Below are positions 26,449-35,231 of a stretch of DNA of 49,460 nucleotides, piece by piece (position 1 is the first letter of the stretch; every line of letters starts with the position of its first letter). A model generated the notes under the pieces. That model ran no database searches. It saw only the letters and a program-made list of their open reading frames with translations, and had not been told where the DNA came from. The position numbers were made by a program, and so were the translations under genes. Origin of the DNA: Tetramitus jugosus (taxonomy: Eukaryota; Heterolobosea; Eutetramitea; Acrasida; Vahlkampfiidae); assembly GCA_937625935.1 (NCBI GenBank), contig OW569396.1, forward strand, positions 1 through 49,460, in the 5' to 3' direction.

Positions 26449-28599
26449 ATGAAATCAGTATTATTAAAAGTAAAACATTCTAATATATTTAAATATTTAT
26501 TAAAGGTGAATAAAAAAAAATGGAAACATAATGCTTTATTTATTAATGATAAAAAAATACGTTTGGAGGACCGTTGTTATAATAGCACTATATTAAAATT
26601 TTGTGATTTTATTGGTGTTGGCGTTCCACGTTTTTGTTTTCATGATAGATTATTTATTGCAGGTAATTGTAGAATGTGTATGGTTGAAATTAAGTCATCC
26701 TTTAAACCTGTTATTGCTTGCTCTACTACTTTAGTTCGAGGAATGCATATATATACTACTAGTTTTTTTGTTAAAAAAGCCCGTGAAAATGTAATGGAGT
26801 TTTTATTAATCAATCATCCTTTAGATTGTCCAATATGTGATCAAGGAGGAGAATGTGACTTACAGGATCAAGCAATTATCTTTGGTAGTGATCGTGGTAG
26901 ATTTAAAGAAGTAAAAAGATCTGTTTTAGATTTTTTTATGGGGCCTGTAGTTAAAACAATTATGACTCGTTGTATTCATTGTACACGATGTATTAGATTT
27001 AATGAAGAAATAGTTGGTAACACTATTCTTGGTAGATTAGGTAGAGGTGATAGCACTGAAATTGGTACATACATTACTAAGCCTTTTATTGATGAATTAT
27101 CTGGTAATATTGTAGATGTTTGTCCAGTAGGAGCATTAACTTCTAAAAGTTATGCTTTTAAAGCTAGACCATGGGAATTAAAAAATTTAGAATCAATTGA
27201 TATATTTGATAGCTTAGGTAGTAACATACGTATAGATATTAAAGGTAATGAAATTGTAAGAATCTTGCCTAAAAGACATGATTATTTAAATGAGGAATGG
27301 ATTACTGATAAAGTACGATTTTCTTTTGAGGGATTAAAAAATAATAGAATACTTTTTCCTATGTATAGAGATAAAGCCGCTACGGATTTTTTATTACAAT
27401 CATGTAGTTTTTCATTTATTTTTAATTATTTAGTTAACAGTATAAATAATATTTTCAATTTTTATGATGATGGCGAGTCACGATCTATAGTACGTGTTGA
27501 ATTAAGTAATTATTTTACTTCTGCACAAGATTATTTTTATATTTCTTCTTTTTTTAGTGTATTAGGAATTGACAATATTAATTACTTTTCTAATGCATTA
27601 AACAATAATATTGATTTCAGGTACAATTATTTAGTTAATTCAAGTTTACGTGTTTTTACATATTATGAAAGTTATTTATTAGACAATATTAATTTAAAAA
27701 CTGTTAATCCTTTGATTAATAGTAGATTAAAGTATCGTAAGTTAAGGAAGGGAAATAATGTAAATGTTAGTTATATTGGTAAAAATATAAGTTTAAATTA
27801 TGATTATAATCATATTTCTAATTCTTATTTTACATTATTTTTTATATTAGAAGGTAAACATTTTTATAGTAGTAGATTATTTAAAGATTTAAATATTGTT
27901 AATAATTTAAATTCTAATTATAATAATTTAAATTTATATAATTATTTAAAACAATTTAAAGTGGATGTACAATTTACTACTATTTTAAATAGTAGCAGTG
28001 ATGTTACTGTTAGTGATTTAGGGCATTCTAATCCTAGTAATTATTATAGTGAGAATTCCGATATAATTTATTTATATAATACTGAATATTTAAATAACTC
28101 ACAGTTATTACGTTATATGAAAACAAAAGAATTAATTTTTCACGGTACTAATATTAGTGAAGAAATTAAAAAATATATTAGTGTTTTAATACCATCGACT
28201 TCTTTTTTTGAAACTAATGCTTCTTTTAGTAATTGCATTGGTATATCACAAAATAGTAATAAAGTTTTAACTAAGTTAAATAATTTTTACAGCGTTTCTG
28301 ATTTAATCTCATTTACATGTAATCTCTCTAATATTCCTCAAGTATCTTTTGCTGGCTTATATACTCAAATATCTTATAATAATCGGTTTGAAAAAGTATA
28401 TCCTTATGCAATTATAGATTATTTTTTACATATAGGTAAGTATGATCATATACATATAGTTAATACTTTTTTTACTGTTAATAATTTTGTGAGTAATAAT
28501 GTAAATTATTATAAAACTGATAATGTAACATTAAATTCTGATACTTTACAAAAATGTTCTTTATTATTATTAAATAATAATAATAATTTTATTATTTAA
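26449..28599 (+). CDS. nad11: NADH dehydrogenase subunit 11 (75-kDa)
   Basis: Iron-sulphur subunit of the complex I peripheral arm (NuoG). The N-terminal half has the expected cluster motifs: [2Fe-2S] Cys set (GNCRMCMVE with upstream Cys), NHPLDCPICDQGGECDLQDQ, and the [4Fe-4S] set TRCIHCTRCIRF with VDVCPVGALTSKSY. 716 residues in all. The C-terminal half (from about 300) is Asn-rich and weakly conserved, consistent with the degenerate molybdopterin-like domain. ATG 26449 precedes the ferredoxin-like fold by about 30 residues. Confidence 0.96.
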   Translation: MKSVLLKVKHSNIFKYLLKVNKKKWKHNALFINDKKIRLEDRCYNSTILKFCDFIGVGVPRFCFHDRLFIAGNCRMCMVEIKSSFKPVIACSTTLVRGMHIYTTSFFVKKARENVMEFLLINHPLDCPICDQGGECDLQDQAIIFGSDRGRFKEVKRSVLDFFMGPVVKTIMTRCIHCTRCIRFNEEIVGNTILGRLGRGDSTEIGTYITKPFIDELSGNIVDVCPVGALTSKSYAFKARPWELKNLESIDIFDSLGSNIRIDIKGNEIVRILPKRHDYLNEEWITDKVRFSFEGLKNNRILFPMYRDKAATDFLLQSCSFSFIFNYLVNSINNIFNFYDDGESRSIVRVELSNYFTSAQDYFYISSFFSVLGIDNINYFSNALNNNIDFRYNYLVNSSLRVFTYYESYLLDNINLKTVNPLINSRLKYRKLRKGNNVNVSYIGKNISLNYDYNHISNSYFTLFFILEGKHFYSSRLFKDLNIVNNLNSNYNNLNLYNYLKQFKVDVQFTTILNSSSDVTVSDLGHSNPSNYYSENSDIIYLYNTEYLNNSQLLRYMKTKELIFHGTNISEEIKKYISVLIPSTSFFETNASFSNCIGISQNSNKVLTKLNNFYSVSDLISFTCNLSNIPQVSFAGLYTQISYNNRFEKVYPYAIIDYFLHIGKYDHIHIVNTFFTVNNFVSNNVNYYKTDNVTLNSDTLQKCSLLLLNNNNNFII

Positions 28600-28654
28600 T
28601 GATATAAAATTATTATTATTATTTAATAGTAAAATTATATTACATTTTATTACT

Positions 28655-28727
28655 ATTCTGGTAGCTCAGTTGGTAGAGCGTAGGACTGAAAATCCTCGTG
28701 TCGGTGGTTCGAGTCCACTTCAGAACA
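28655..28727 (+). tRNA. trnF(gaa): tRNA-Phe (GAA)
   Basis: D stem GCTC/GAGC, anticodon loop CTGAAAA (GAA), T arm GGTGG-TTCGAGT-CCACT. Acceptor pairs 2-7, A1 facing C72. Confidence 0.93.
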
Positions 28728-28738
28728 ATTAATTTTTT

Positions 28739-28823
28739 TGATAGATGACAGAGTGGTCAAATGTGCTTGTTTGGAACACAAGTTTAGGATAACTAAGCGA
28801 AGGTTCAAATCCTTCTCTATCCT
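28739..28823 (+). tRNA. trnS(gga): tRNA-Ser (GGA)
   Basis: Class II tRNA. Anticodon stem CTTGT/ACAAG, loop TTGGAAC (GGA). T arm GAAGG-TTCAAAT-CCTTC. Acceptor pairs 2-7, T1 facing C72. Its anticodon would cover UCY. Confidence 0.91.
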
Positions 28824-28876
28824 ATTTTGATAGCACAGATAATAATTGTGTTATTAATTATTATTCTTTATTGTTC

Positions 28877-29842
28877 ATGAAATTGGAAAGAGACAAGATA
28901 TATAATTACTATAGCACTGAGGAAAATCGTTTAAGAATGGAAAATTATATAAATCAAGATGTAGCGTTTACATCTGAAAGAAGATATTTTCATTATTATA
29001 ATGATATACCATACACACGTTGGCCATTTTATATAAGCGGTTTTATATTTTTATTTTTATTTTTTGGTGTTTTATATATAAATAAATATGAATACACTGG
29101 TTATTTAGTAGTTATTTCTTTTATTTCATTAGTTTACAATGTATTTGGATGGTTCAATGATATGTTAATAGAATCTATGGTATTTGGTAAATATAATAGA
29201 AAAGTTAGAAAAACTTTAGCTGCTGGATTTATTTTATTTATTGTTTCAGAAACATTATTATTTTTTGGTTTTTTTTGGACATACTTTGATAGATTTTTTC
29301 ATCCTTCTGTTTTTTTAGGTAGTAGATCTGTTCCATATGGTTTAGAAATGTCTATTTGGTATAAAAAACCATTAGTTGCCACATTAGTTTTAATTGCTTC
29401 AGGATATATCGGTAATTGTGCACATTATTATATGAAAATGAAAGATTGGCATACTGCTATATGTTACTCTGTAGGCTGTATACTATTTGGTTATACTTTT
29501 TTAGTAATGCAGTTAGAAGAATATATGCATTTATTATTTGATATTTCTGATAGTGTATTTGGTAGTATTTTTTATTTATTAACTGGTTTTCATGGTATAC
29601 ATGTATTAGTAGGTATGATTTTTTTAAATTATCAACATGATCGTTTATATTATTATCATTTTTCACAAGAAAGAAATTTAGGTTATGGGTTAGCTTTATT
29701 ATACTGGCATTTTGTTGATATTATATGGATTTTATTATTTATTTCTTTATATGTATTAAATTATAATGTACAACAAGCTGAATATGATTATTTTTCTCAT
29801 TTTAGAATTAGATTTAACGTATCTTTTGAAAGTAATATATAA
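28877..29842 (+). CDS. cox3: Cytochrome c oxidase subunit 3
   Basis: Core membrane subunit of complex IV. 321 residues, with an N-terminal hydrophilic extension of about 50 residues before the conserved helices. Diagnostic segments are SETLLFFGFFWTYF, the LTGFHGIHVLVGMIFL helix and YWHFVDIIWILLFISLY. The frame also opens at TTG 28871, but ATG 28877 is preferred. No tRNA or ATTGATTAC element separates it from nad6. Confidence 0.97.
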   Translation: MKLERDKIYNYYSTEENRLRMENYINQDVAFTSERRYFHYYNDIPYTRWPFYISGFIFLFLFFGVLYINKYEYTGYLVVISFISLVYNVFGWFNDMLIESMVFGKYNRKVRKTLAAGFILFIVSETLLFFGFFWTYFDRFFHPSVFLGSRSVPYGLEMSIWYKKPLVATLVLIASGYIGNCAHYYMKMKDWHTAICYSVGCILFGYTFLVMQLEEYMHLLFDISDSVFGSIFYLLTGFHGIHVLVGMIFLNYQHDRLYYYHFSQERNLGYGLALLYWHFVDIIWILLFISLYVLNYNVQQAEYDYFSHFRIRFNVSFESNI

Positions 29843-29916
29843 TTATATGTATTTACTTTTTATTGTTTGTTTTTTTATAAAAAACTTTATATTAATTCAT
29901 TATACATAAAAAAAAA

Positions 29917-30531
29917 ATGTACACATCTTTAATCATAATTATATATATATTTTTAATTAGTTCATCAGTACTGATGATTTCTGCAGCAAATCCTATAAAT
30001 TCTGTATTATTTTTAATTTGCTCTTTTTTATTTAGTTCTATAGTTTTTATTTTATTGGGTATTGATTTTTTTGGTTTTATATTTTTAATTATTTATGTTG
30101 GTGCAATTGCTGTATTGTTTTTATTTATAGTAATGATGTTAAATATTCAAAAAATACAAACAGATAAGTATACTTACTTGACAATTGGTGTTTTTATATT
30201 AGTAATTTTATTGTTTGAAATATTTATTTCATTATTATATGGTTATGTTTATATGTTAAACTTAGATGAATATAATTATAATAATTTAAATAATTTATTT
30301 ATTTATAATATGAATTATAATGATGAAGAATCACATTATTTTACTTTATATAATATTGCTTTATTATTATTTCAAGTAAACCCTTTAAATTTAATATTAG
30401 CTGCATTGAATTTATTAATTGCGATGATTGGAGCTATAGCACTAACAAATAATACAAGTGGTAGTAATATTATTGAAAATAAAGAATTTACAGAAAGAGA
30501 TATGCATATTTATAATGTATATGTATACTAA
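29917..30531 (+). CDS. nad6: NADH dehydrogenase subunit 6
   Basis: Membrane subunit of complex I (NuoJ). 204 residues with five helices. The conserved third helix appears as FLIIYVGAIAVLFLFIVMML, and the C-terminal NLLIAMIGAIALT is typical. It ends 24 bases before trnS(uga). Confidence 0.96.
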   Translation: MYTSLIIIIYIFLISSSVLMISAANPINSVLFLICSFLFSSIVFILLGIDFFGFIFLIIYVGAIAVLFLFIVMMLNIQKIQTDKYTYLTIGVFILVILLFEIFISLLYGYVYMLNLDEYNYNNLNNLFIYNMNYNDEESHYFTLYNIALLLFQVNPLNLILAALNLLIAMIGAIALTNNTSGSNIIENKEFTERDMHIYNVYVY

Positions 30532-30555
30532 TATATAATATAATATATATTATAT

Positions 30556-30639
30556 ATTCAGATGGCTGAGTGGTCAAAAGCGCTGGCTTTGAATTCCAGT
30601 TTATTTTTATAAGCGAAGGTTCAAATCCTTCTCTGTTCT
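30556..30639 (+). tRNA. trnS(uga): tRNA-Ser (TGA)
   Basis: Class II tRNA. Loop TTTGAAT (TGA) on stem CTGGC/TCCAG. T arm GAAGG-TTCAAAT-CCTTC. Acceptor positions 4-7 pair, but 1-3 (ATT) face T70, T71 and C72 and do not pair: with trnW, the second tRNA needing repair of all three editable positions. Confidence 0.88.
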
Positions 30640-30722
30640 TTTTTTTATTGTTATACATTTTATATTTATTTTTTTTATATTATTATTTATATAGTATAAT
30701 AATACATTATTAACTAACACAC

Positions 30723-31487
30723 ATGAATTTTAAATTAACTAAATTTTTATTTGAATTAGGTATGCACATTGGTGAACATAAAAGTAAAGTTTTTAATTTA
30801 AATTCTTTTTTCTTATTAGGAGTAAGAAAAAACCTGCACGTTATAGATTTAAATGTAACTATCTATTTTTTAAAAAATGCTTGTAATTTTTTAAAAAATT
30901 TAGGAAGTAAAAATAGTTATTTATTTTTTTACTATACAAATTTGTCTAATTTAGACAAAAGATTGATTAGCTTTTTTATATTTCATTTATATAGAAGTAA
31001 TCATTCATTTTTATTTAACAATTGGAAACATGGATTATTATCTAATTATAATATGCAAGCTTCGGATATATTAATAGATTTATTTTCAGGTAAAGATAAT
31101 GTTAAATCAAATTTAAAATTTACATCATTATTATTTAAAATGATTTATTTTTCTTTTAATACTCGTGAAGCTGGTATGCGTTGGTTTAAACATTTAAAAA
31201 TTATTAAAAAATATTGGAGATTTTTTATATTTTATTGTTTTTTTCGTAATTTAAATGCTCTACCAGATGTAGCGATAATAATGAATGCTAATAAAATGGT
31301 TACTCCTGTAAAAGAATGTAACTCTTTAAAGATACCTGTTGTTGGATTAGTTGATAGTGATAGTAAAAGTAATTTTTTCACTTATCCTATCCCAGGTAAT
31401 GATAATTCTTTTTTAATTACTGCTTTTTTATTTATTTTATTTATAAATTGTTATAAAAAAGGATTATTATCAAATATAAATTATTAA
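30723..31487 (+). CDS. rps2: Ribosomal protein uS2
   Basis: Small-subunit protein binding near uS3 and the mRNA exit. The N-terminal GMHIGEHKS and FLLGVRKNLHVIDL match the family (G.H.GH, I.G.RN..HIIDL). The C-terminal block LPDVAIIMNA and PVVGLVDSDS, then YPIPGND, is diagnostic. 254 residues, close to bacterial length. Confidence 0.93.
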   Translation: MNFKLTKFLFELGMHIGEHKSKVFNLNSFFLLGVRKNLHVIDLNVTIYFLKNACNFLKNLGSKNSYLFFYYTNLSNLDKRLISFFIFHLYRSNHSFLFNNWKHGLLSNYNMQASDILIDLFSGKDNVKSNLKFTSLLFKMIYFSFNTREAGMRWFKHLKIIKKYWRFFIFYCFFRNLNALPDVAIIMNANKMVTPVKECNSLKIPVVGLVDSDSKSNFFTYPIPGNDNSFLITAFLFILFINCYKKGLLSNINY

Positions 31488-31503
31488 TTTTCATTAATAA
31501 TTA

Positions 31504-31512
31504 ATTGGTTAC
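31504..31512 (+). promoter_or_regulatory. ATTGGTTAC element (variant) after rps2
   Basis: One-base variant (A to G) of the recurrent motif, 16 bases after the rps2 stop and followed by AT. A second degenerate copy, TAGATTACAT, lies at about 31547-31556 in the same spacer. Confidence 0.35.
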
Positions 31513-31574
31513 ATTATAAAGTATTAACTATTAGTAGTTGCATTAGTAGATTACATTATGTATTTTATATTTTT

Positions 31575-32429
31575 ATGGTTGATCCAAAAAAATTGAAATT
31601 AAAAGTTATATCTTATGAAAAATTTAGAGATATCACTAAATCTATTCAAATTGTTGCATTATCTAATATTTCAGAATTAAAAGAAAATATCGCAAATAGA
31701 TTTTTAGCGCTTACTCCATTTTTATCTTTTTTTAATATTAAACATTATGCAGAATGTGAAAATATGCAATGCTTAGTGATGCCTATTACAATTGATAAAA
31801 ATTGTTGTGGACCTCATAATAATGAGATTTTTGGAGCAACTGAAGAAATTATTGATACTTTAGAGGAAACATTTAATACTGTTAGAACTTTTAGTACTGG
31901 TGTACGTTGTAGAGTTACAATGTTAAGGGATTACCCAGGTAGTTTAATTAAGCATATTGCTCGGTACAATAAGGATATTGCAGCATTTTCTATTTTTAGT
32001 TTTTCTATTATTGTAGAGAAAATTATCAAGTTAAATTTAGATAGATATTTTATAGTATTTAATAGATTTATTTCTGTATTTGCACAAGAAACATCTTGTT
32101 ACCAAGTTTGTTCCTTTAATGAATTTACTAATATATTAGTTGATAAAATGGATTTAAATGAATCTATTTTTCATCGTGTAGCATTAGATAATAAAGATTT
32201 TCCTAATTATTTAAGTGACCTTTATAATTTTGGATTATCTTTAGTATTAATGGATGCCTTTGAAGAGAATGAATATAGTTCTTTAGGTGCACGTATTGTA
32301 GCTATGGATAGTGCTAAAAAAAATGCAGGTAAATTAATAGAAGAATTAACTATTAAATATCATAGAGCTAGACAGGAATCTATTACTAATGAATTAATTG
32401 AAATAGTATCTTGTGCTAACTTTGTATAA
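31575..32429 (+). CDS. atp3: ATP synthase F1 subunit gamma
   Basis: Central rotor shaft of F1. 284 residues, as expected. The C-terminal helix is highly conserved: SSLGARIVAMDSAKKNAGKL, then IEELTIKYHRARQESITNEL and IEIVSCA (bacterial SR..AM..AT.NA..LI..L...YN..RQA.IT.EL.EIV.GA). The N-terminal partner helix (KVISYEKFRDITKSIQIVAL) also fits. Mitochondrial atp3 is rare and known mainly from discobids. Confidence 0.95.
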   Translation: MVDPKKLKLKVISYEKFRDITKSIQIVALSNISELKENIANRFLALTPFLSFFNIKHYAECENMQCLVMPITIDKNCCGPHNNEIFGATEEIIDTLEETFNTVRTFSTGVRCRVTMLRDYPGSLIKHIARYNKDIAAFSIFSFSIIVEKIIKLNLDRYFIVFNRFISVFAQETSCYQVCSFNEFTNILVDKMDLNESIFHRVALDNKDFPNYLSDLYNFGLSLVLMDAFEENEYSSLGARIVAMDSAKKNAGKLIEELTIKYHRARQESITNELIEIVSCANFV

Positions 32430-32457
32430 TTAATTTGTTATATTGATTTTTTTATAT

Positions 32458-32479
32458 TCTTTGTCCTAAAAAAGATTCA
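32458..32479 (+). repeat. TCTTTGTCCTA hairpin motif, copy 2
   Basis: Matches 9017-9038 at 21 of 22 bases and lies 45 bases before atp9. As in the first copy, an ATTGATT-type sequence (ATTGATTTT, degenerate) lies about 20 bases upstream. Confidence 0.55.
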
Positions 32480-32524
32480 AATTAGTTGTTGATTTTTATT
32501 AAAAAATATAAAAATACATGTAAC

Positions 32525-32743
32525 ATGATCGTAGAATTTAAAATGATAGGTGCAGGTTTAGCTACTATAGCTTCAGGTGGTGTAGGTGTAGGTATAGGTT
32601 TAATTTTTAGTAGTTTATTAGAAGGTATTTCTAGAAATCCATCAGTACATCAAAGATTATTTAACTTAGCTATTTTTGGTTTTGCTTTAACAGAAGCAAT
32701 AGCATTATTTACTATTATGATTGTTTTCTTAATATTATTTTAA
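32525..32743 (+). CDS. atp9: ATP synthase F0 subunit c
   Basis: Proteolipid of the c-ring. 72 residues, two helices. The glycine-rich first helix ([13 protein letters not shown]), polar loop [11 protein letters not shown] and proton-carrying Glu in [10 protein letters not shown] are all seen. The frame is open from TTG 32486, but ATG 32525 gives [15 protein letters not shown], the usual N terminus. Followed by atp4 and atp8, an F0 cluster. Confidence 0.97.
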   Translation: MIVEFKMIGAGLATIASGGVGVGIGLIFSSLLEGISRNPSVHQRLFNLAIFGFALTEAIALFTIMIVFLILF

Positions 32744-32800
32744 TATATTATTAAATATATTATTTAGTATCATTTAACAATATTTTTATATTTATTATTT

Positions 32801-32809
32801 ATTGATTAC
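32801..32809 (+). promoter_or_regulatory. ATTGATTAC element between atp9 and atp4
   Basis: Exact motif copy, followed by AT, 57 bases after the atp9 stop and 20 bases before the atp4 start. Confidence 0.55.
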
Positions 32810-32829
32810 ATAAATTATTATTATTTTTT

Positions 32830-33291
32830 ATGATATATTTATTTATTATATTTACACTATTAAATTTTACTAACTTTTTTTTATTATTTCAATCTGAGTC
32901 ATTTATATTGTTTATATCTTTTTTTTTAATTATTTCTTATTTTTATGCATTTATGAATATAAACTTAAAATCAACACATGCTTCTAATTTAGAATGGATT
33001 GAAACAGTACGATTTTATATTACACTATCTAGTTGGCATAAATCTTATATACGTTACAATGAATTAAAAATTGCAAATTTTTATAAATTAGTTTTAGTTT
33101 TAAAAAAAAATTTTTTTTTAAAACTACAAAAAATTAATAAATTATTAGTACGTAATCATTATAATAATTTAAAAAAATTACAATTATTTAGATTAATTCA
33201 TATTGAAAGAAAAACTAAGTTATATAAAGAGTTAGTGAGAACTAGTAAATCTAACTCTAAATCTATTATTTTAATTGGAAGTATTATATAG
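32830..33291 (+). CDS. atp4: Probable ATP synthase F0 subunit b (Ymf39/Atp4)
   Basis: Peripheral-stalk subunit candidate. 153 residues: an N-terminal hydrophobic hairpin-like segment (two helices ending about residue 37), then a long hydrophilic, Lys-rich helical tail. This is the Ymf39 architecture. Sequence similarity is too weak to see a firm motif, so the call rests on topology, length and position between atp9 and atp8. A lineage-specific F0 subunit is the alternative. Confidence 0.6.
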   Translation: MIYLFIIFTLLNFTNFFLLFQSESFILFISFFLIISYFYAFMNINLKSTHASNLEWIETVRFYITLSSWHKSYIRYNELKIANFYKLVLVLKKNFFLKLQKINKLLVRNHYNNLKKLQLFRLIHIERKTKLYKELVRTSKSNSKSIILIGSII

Positions 33292-33299
33292 TTATTTTT

Positions 33300-33308
33300 A
33301 TTGATTAC
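33300..33308 (+). promoter_or_regulatory. ATTGATTAC element between atp4 and atp8
   Basis: Exact motif copy 8 bases after the atp4 TAG and 21 bases before atp8, followed by TT. Confidence 0.55.
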
Positions 33309-33329
33309 TTATTTTATACATATATATAT

Positions 33330-33659
33330 ATGCCACAAATAGATATTTTTATAGTAGTAAGTCAATTACAATTTTTATTATTTTTTTTTTTAGGATATTT
33401 TTATTTTTTAAAAAAAATATTACCATTAATTAGTTTAGAAATGAAATTTAGACAAAAAGTATTATTATTTCATATGAATTGGTTTGCTAATAATATAAAT
33501 CAAACAATATATTATAGAGAAACTTTTAGTACTTTATTAGTTAAGTTCAGATCTTTATTAGAAATATTTAATTTTATAATAAAAAAACGTGATCTTTTTT
33601 ATGGTATTTATGATATCGATTTAATGTTAGTTCGTTTTCAATATAGACAATTTAAATAA
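33330..33659 (+). CDS. atp8: ATP synthase F0 subunit 8 (Ymf19)
   Basis: Small F0 membrane subunit (A6L). Opens MPQIDIFIVVSQLQFLLFFF, matching the mitochondrial Atp8 pattern MPQLD...Y..Q.FW, with one transmembrane helix and a basic tail. 109 residues, usual for protists. It is followed after 12 bases by rps10. Confidence 0.88.
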   Translation: MPQIDIFIVVSQLQFLLFFFLGYFYFLKKILPLISLEMKFRQKVLLFHMNWFANNINQTIYYRETFSTLLVKFRSLLEIFNFIIKKRDLFYGIYDIDLMLVRFQYRQFK

Positions 33660-33671
33660 TATTATATTAAC

Positions 33672-34313
33672 ATGACAATACATAACATTCTAATTAAATT
33701 ATTATTACGTAATAAATTATATTGGGCTAATAAGTTAGCTTTAAATTCTAAAATAGTTATTAAATCTTTTTATAAAAATTCTGAATCTGTATTATTAAAT
33801 AGTTTAGTAAAAACTAATGCTTTATTATTAGAAAATATTAATACTTTATTAAGAACTTATTTATTTATTTACCGTATTTTGTTATTTAATCAATTACATA
33901 ATATTACATTGAATAAATATAGTGTATCTGGTTGTACTTTATTAAAATATGATAATATTTCTGATTTATATAGTAGTCGTAAAATTTTAACTACTTCTAT
34001 TTATAGTACTATTAATTTTGTTGGTTCTTTTGGTATGAATGTATGTACTTTTTATAATATTTTTTATAATATTTATTTCAATATATTATATTTATTAAAC
34101 ACTAAATTATTATATAAGTATAATTGGAGATTAAGTAAATTACCTAAACATTCTGAAAAAATTACAGTTTTAAGGTCTCCACATATTGATAAAAAATCAA
34201 GAGAACAATTTGAAATCTTAACTCATAAATCTTCTATGATAGGATTTAATTTATTAACTATTGATTTTTTAAAAAATCAATCAGATAATAATTATATTGA
34301 ATATATTTATTAG
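33672..34313 (+). CDS. rps10: Ribosomal protein uS10, N-terminally extended
   Basis: The last 65 or so residues are uS10: [20 protein letters not shown] followed by [11 protein letters not shown] (family LPT....FTVL.SPHV.K.SREQFE..TH+R). The 213-residue length is about twice that of bacteria; the extra N-terminal part is poorly conserved, Leu- and Asn-rich. The first ATG at 33672 is used. Confidence 0.88.
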   Translation: MTIHNILIKLLLRNKLYWANKLALNSKIVIKSFYKNSESVLLNSLVKTNALLLENINTLLRTYLFIYRILLFNQLHNITLNKYSVSGCTLLKYDNISDLYSSRKILTTSIYSTINFVGSFGMNVCTFYNIFYNIYFNILYLLNTKLLYKYNWRLSKLPKHSEKITVLRSPHIDKKSREQFEILTHKSSMIGFNLLTIDFLKNQSDNNYIEYIY

Positions 34314-34336
34314 TATTTTATTACTAATATTTTTTT

Positions 34337-34345
34337 TTTGATTAC
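34337..34345 (+). promoter_or_regulatory. TTTGATTAC element (variant) before nad8
   Basis: First-base variant of the motif, 23 bases after the rps10 stop, followed by TT. Its TGA is also the last in-frame stop before the nad8 frame opens. Confidence 0.5.
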
Positions 34346-34365
34346 TTTTTTTTATAATTAATATT

Positions 34366-35088
34366 TTGAAACAATATATAAATTTATTACTTAAACAAAT
34401 ATATATTTTTATACACAATAATAAAAAATTAAATGAATTACACAAACTATCATTAGAAGTATATAATAATTCATTAAATAAATTTTATAATCAAATTTAT
34501 AATAATCGGGTTGTAAATTATTATAAATCATTTTCTGGCACTGAAGAAAATACATGTTTACACAATCAATCAAATTTAGATACATTATATTATAATAATA
34601 ATTTTATACTTTATAAAAATATAAAAACTTTATTTTTATTAGAGGTTTCTAGAGGTATGTTTTTTGCTTTAAAAAATATATTTGATAGGAAAGCTACTAT
34701 TAATTATCCTTTTGAAAAAGGACCAATTAGCTCACGTTTTCGTGGAGAACATGCATTACGTCGTTATCGTACTGGGGAAGAAAGATGTATTTCTTGTAAG
34801 TTATGTGAGGTTATATGCCCTGCTTTAGCTATTACTATTGATTCTAGTATGCGTAGTAATGGTAGTAGAAAAACTGATAGATATGATATTGATATGACAA
34901 AATGTATTTTTTGTGGACTGTGCCAAGAAGCTTGTCCTGTAGATGCTATAGTAGAAGGCCCTAATTTTGAATACTCTACTTTTTCACATGATGAATTATT
35001 ATATGATAAAAAAAAATTATTATTAAATGGTGACATGTGGGAAATTGAGATATTTAATAATTTAAAAAAAGAAAATATTTATAGATAA
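34366..35088 (+). CDS. nad8: NADH dehydrogenase subunit 8 (TYKY)
   Basis: Ferredoxin-like subunit of complex I (NuoI). Two [4Fe-4S] motifs are complete: [12 protein letters not shown] and [12 protein letters not shown]. The block [20 protein letters not shown] is highly conserved. The frame from the previous stop (34341) has no ATG before the conserved region; the first ATG (near residue 97, in [12 protein letters not shown]) would cut into the conserved helix. TTG 34366 is therefore the chosen start (240 residues), with ATT or ATA codons slightly upstream as alternatives. The 80-odd residues before the conserved helix form an Asn-rich extension. Confidence 0.92.
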   Translation: MKQYINLLLKQIYIFIHNNKKLNELHKLSLEVYNNSLNKFYNQIYNNRVVNYYKSFSGTEENTCLHNQSNLDTLYYNNNFILYKNIKTLFLLEVSRGMFFALKNIFDRKATINYPFEKGPISSRFRGEHALRRYRTGEERCISCKLCEVICPALAITIDSSMRSNGSRKTDRYDIDMTKCIFCGLCQEACPVDAIVEGPNFEYSTFSHDELLYDKKKLLLNGDMWEIEIFNNLKKENIYR

Positions 35089-35231
35089 GTATTTCTTTTT
35101 TTAAAATGATTAATTAATATTTGAAGATAATATTTAATCATATTAGTAAAATGAAAAAATTTTATCTATGTACTTACACATTGTATTAATAAATATTTTT
35201 TATATATAATTGTACAAAAATAATTATATAT
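35089..35231. other. Non-coding spacer nad8-cox1
   Basis: 143 bases, very AT-rich, with no tRNA, no ATTGATTAC element and no strong hairpin. Nothing else is visible. A cox1 promoter or processing site could be here. Confidence 0.4.
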
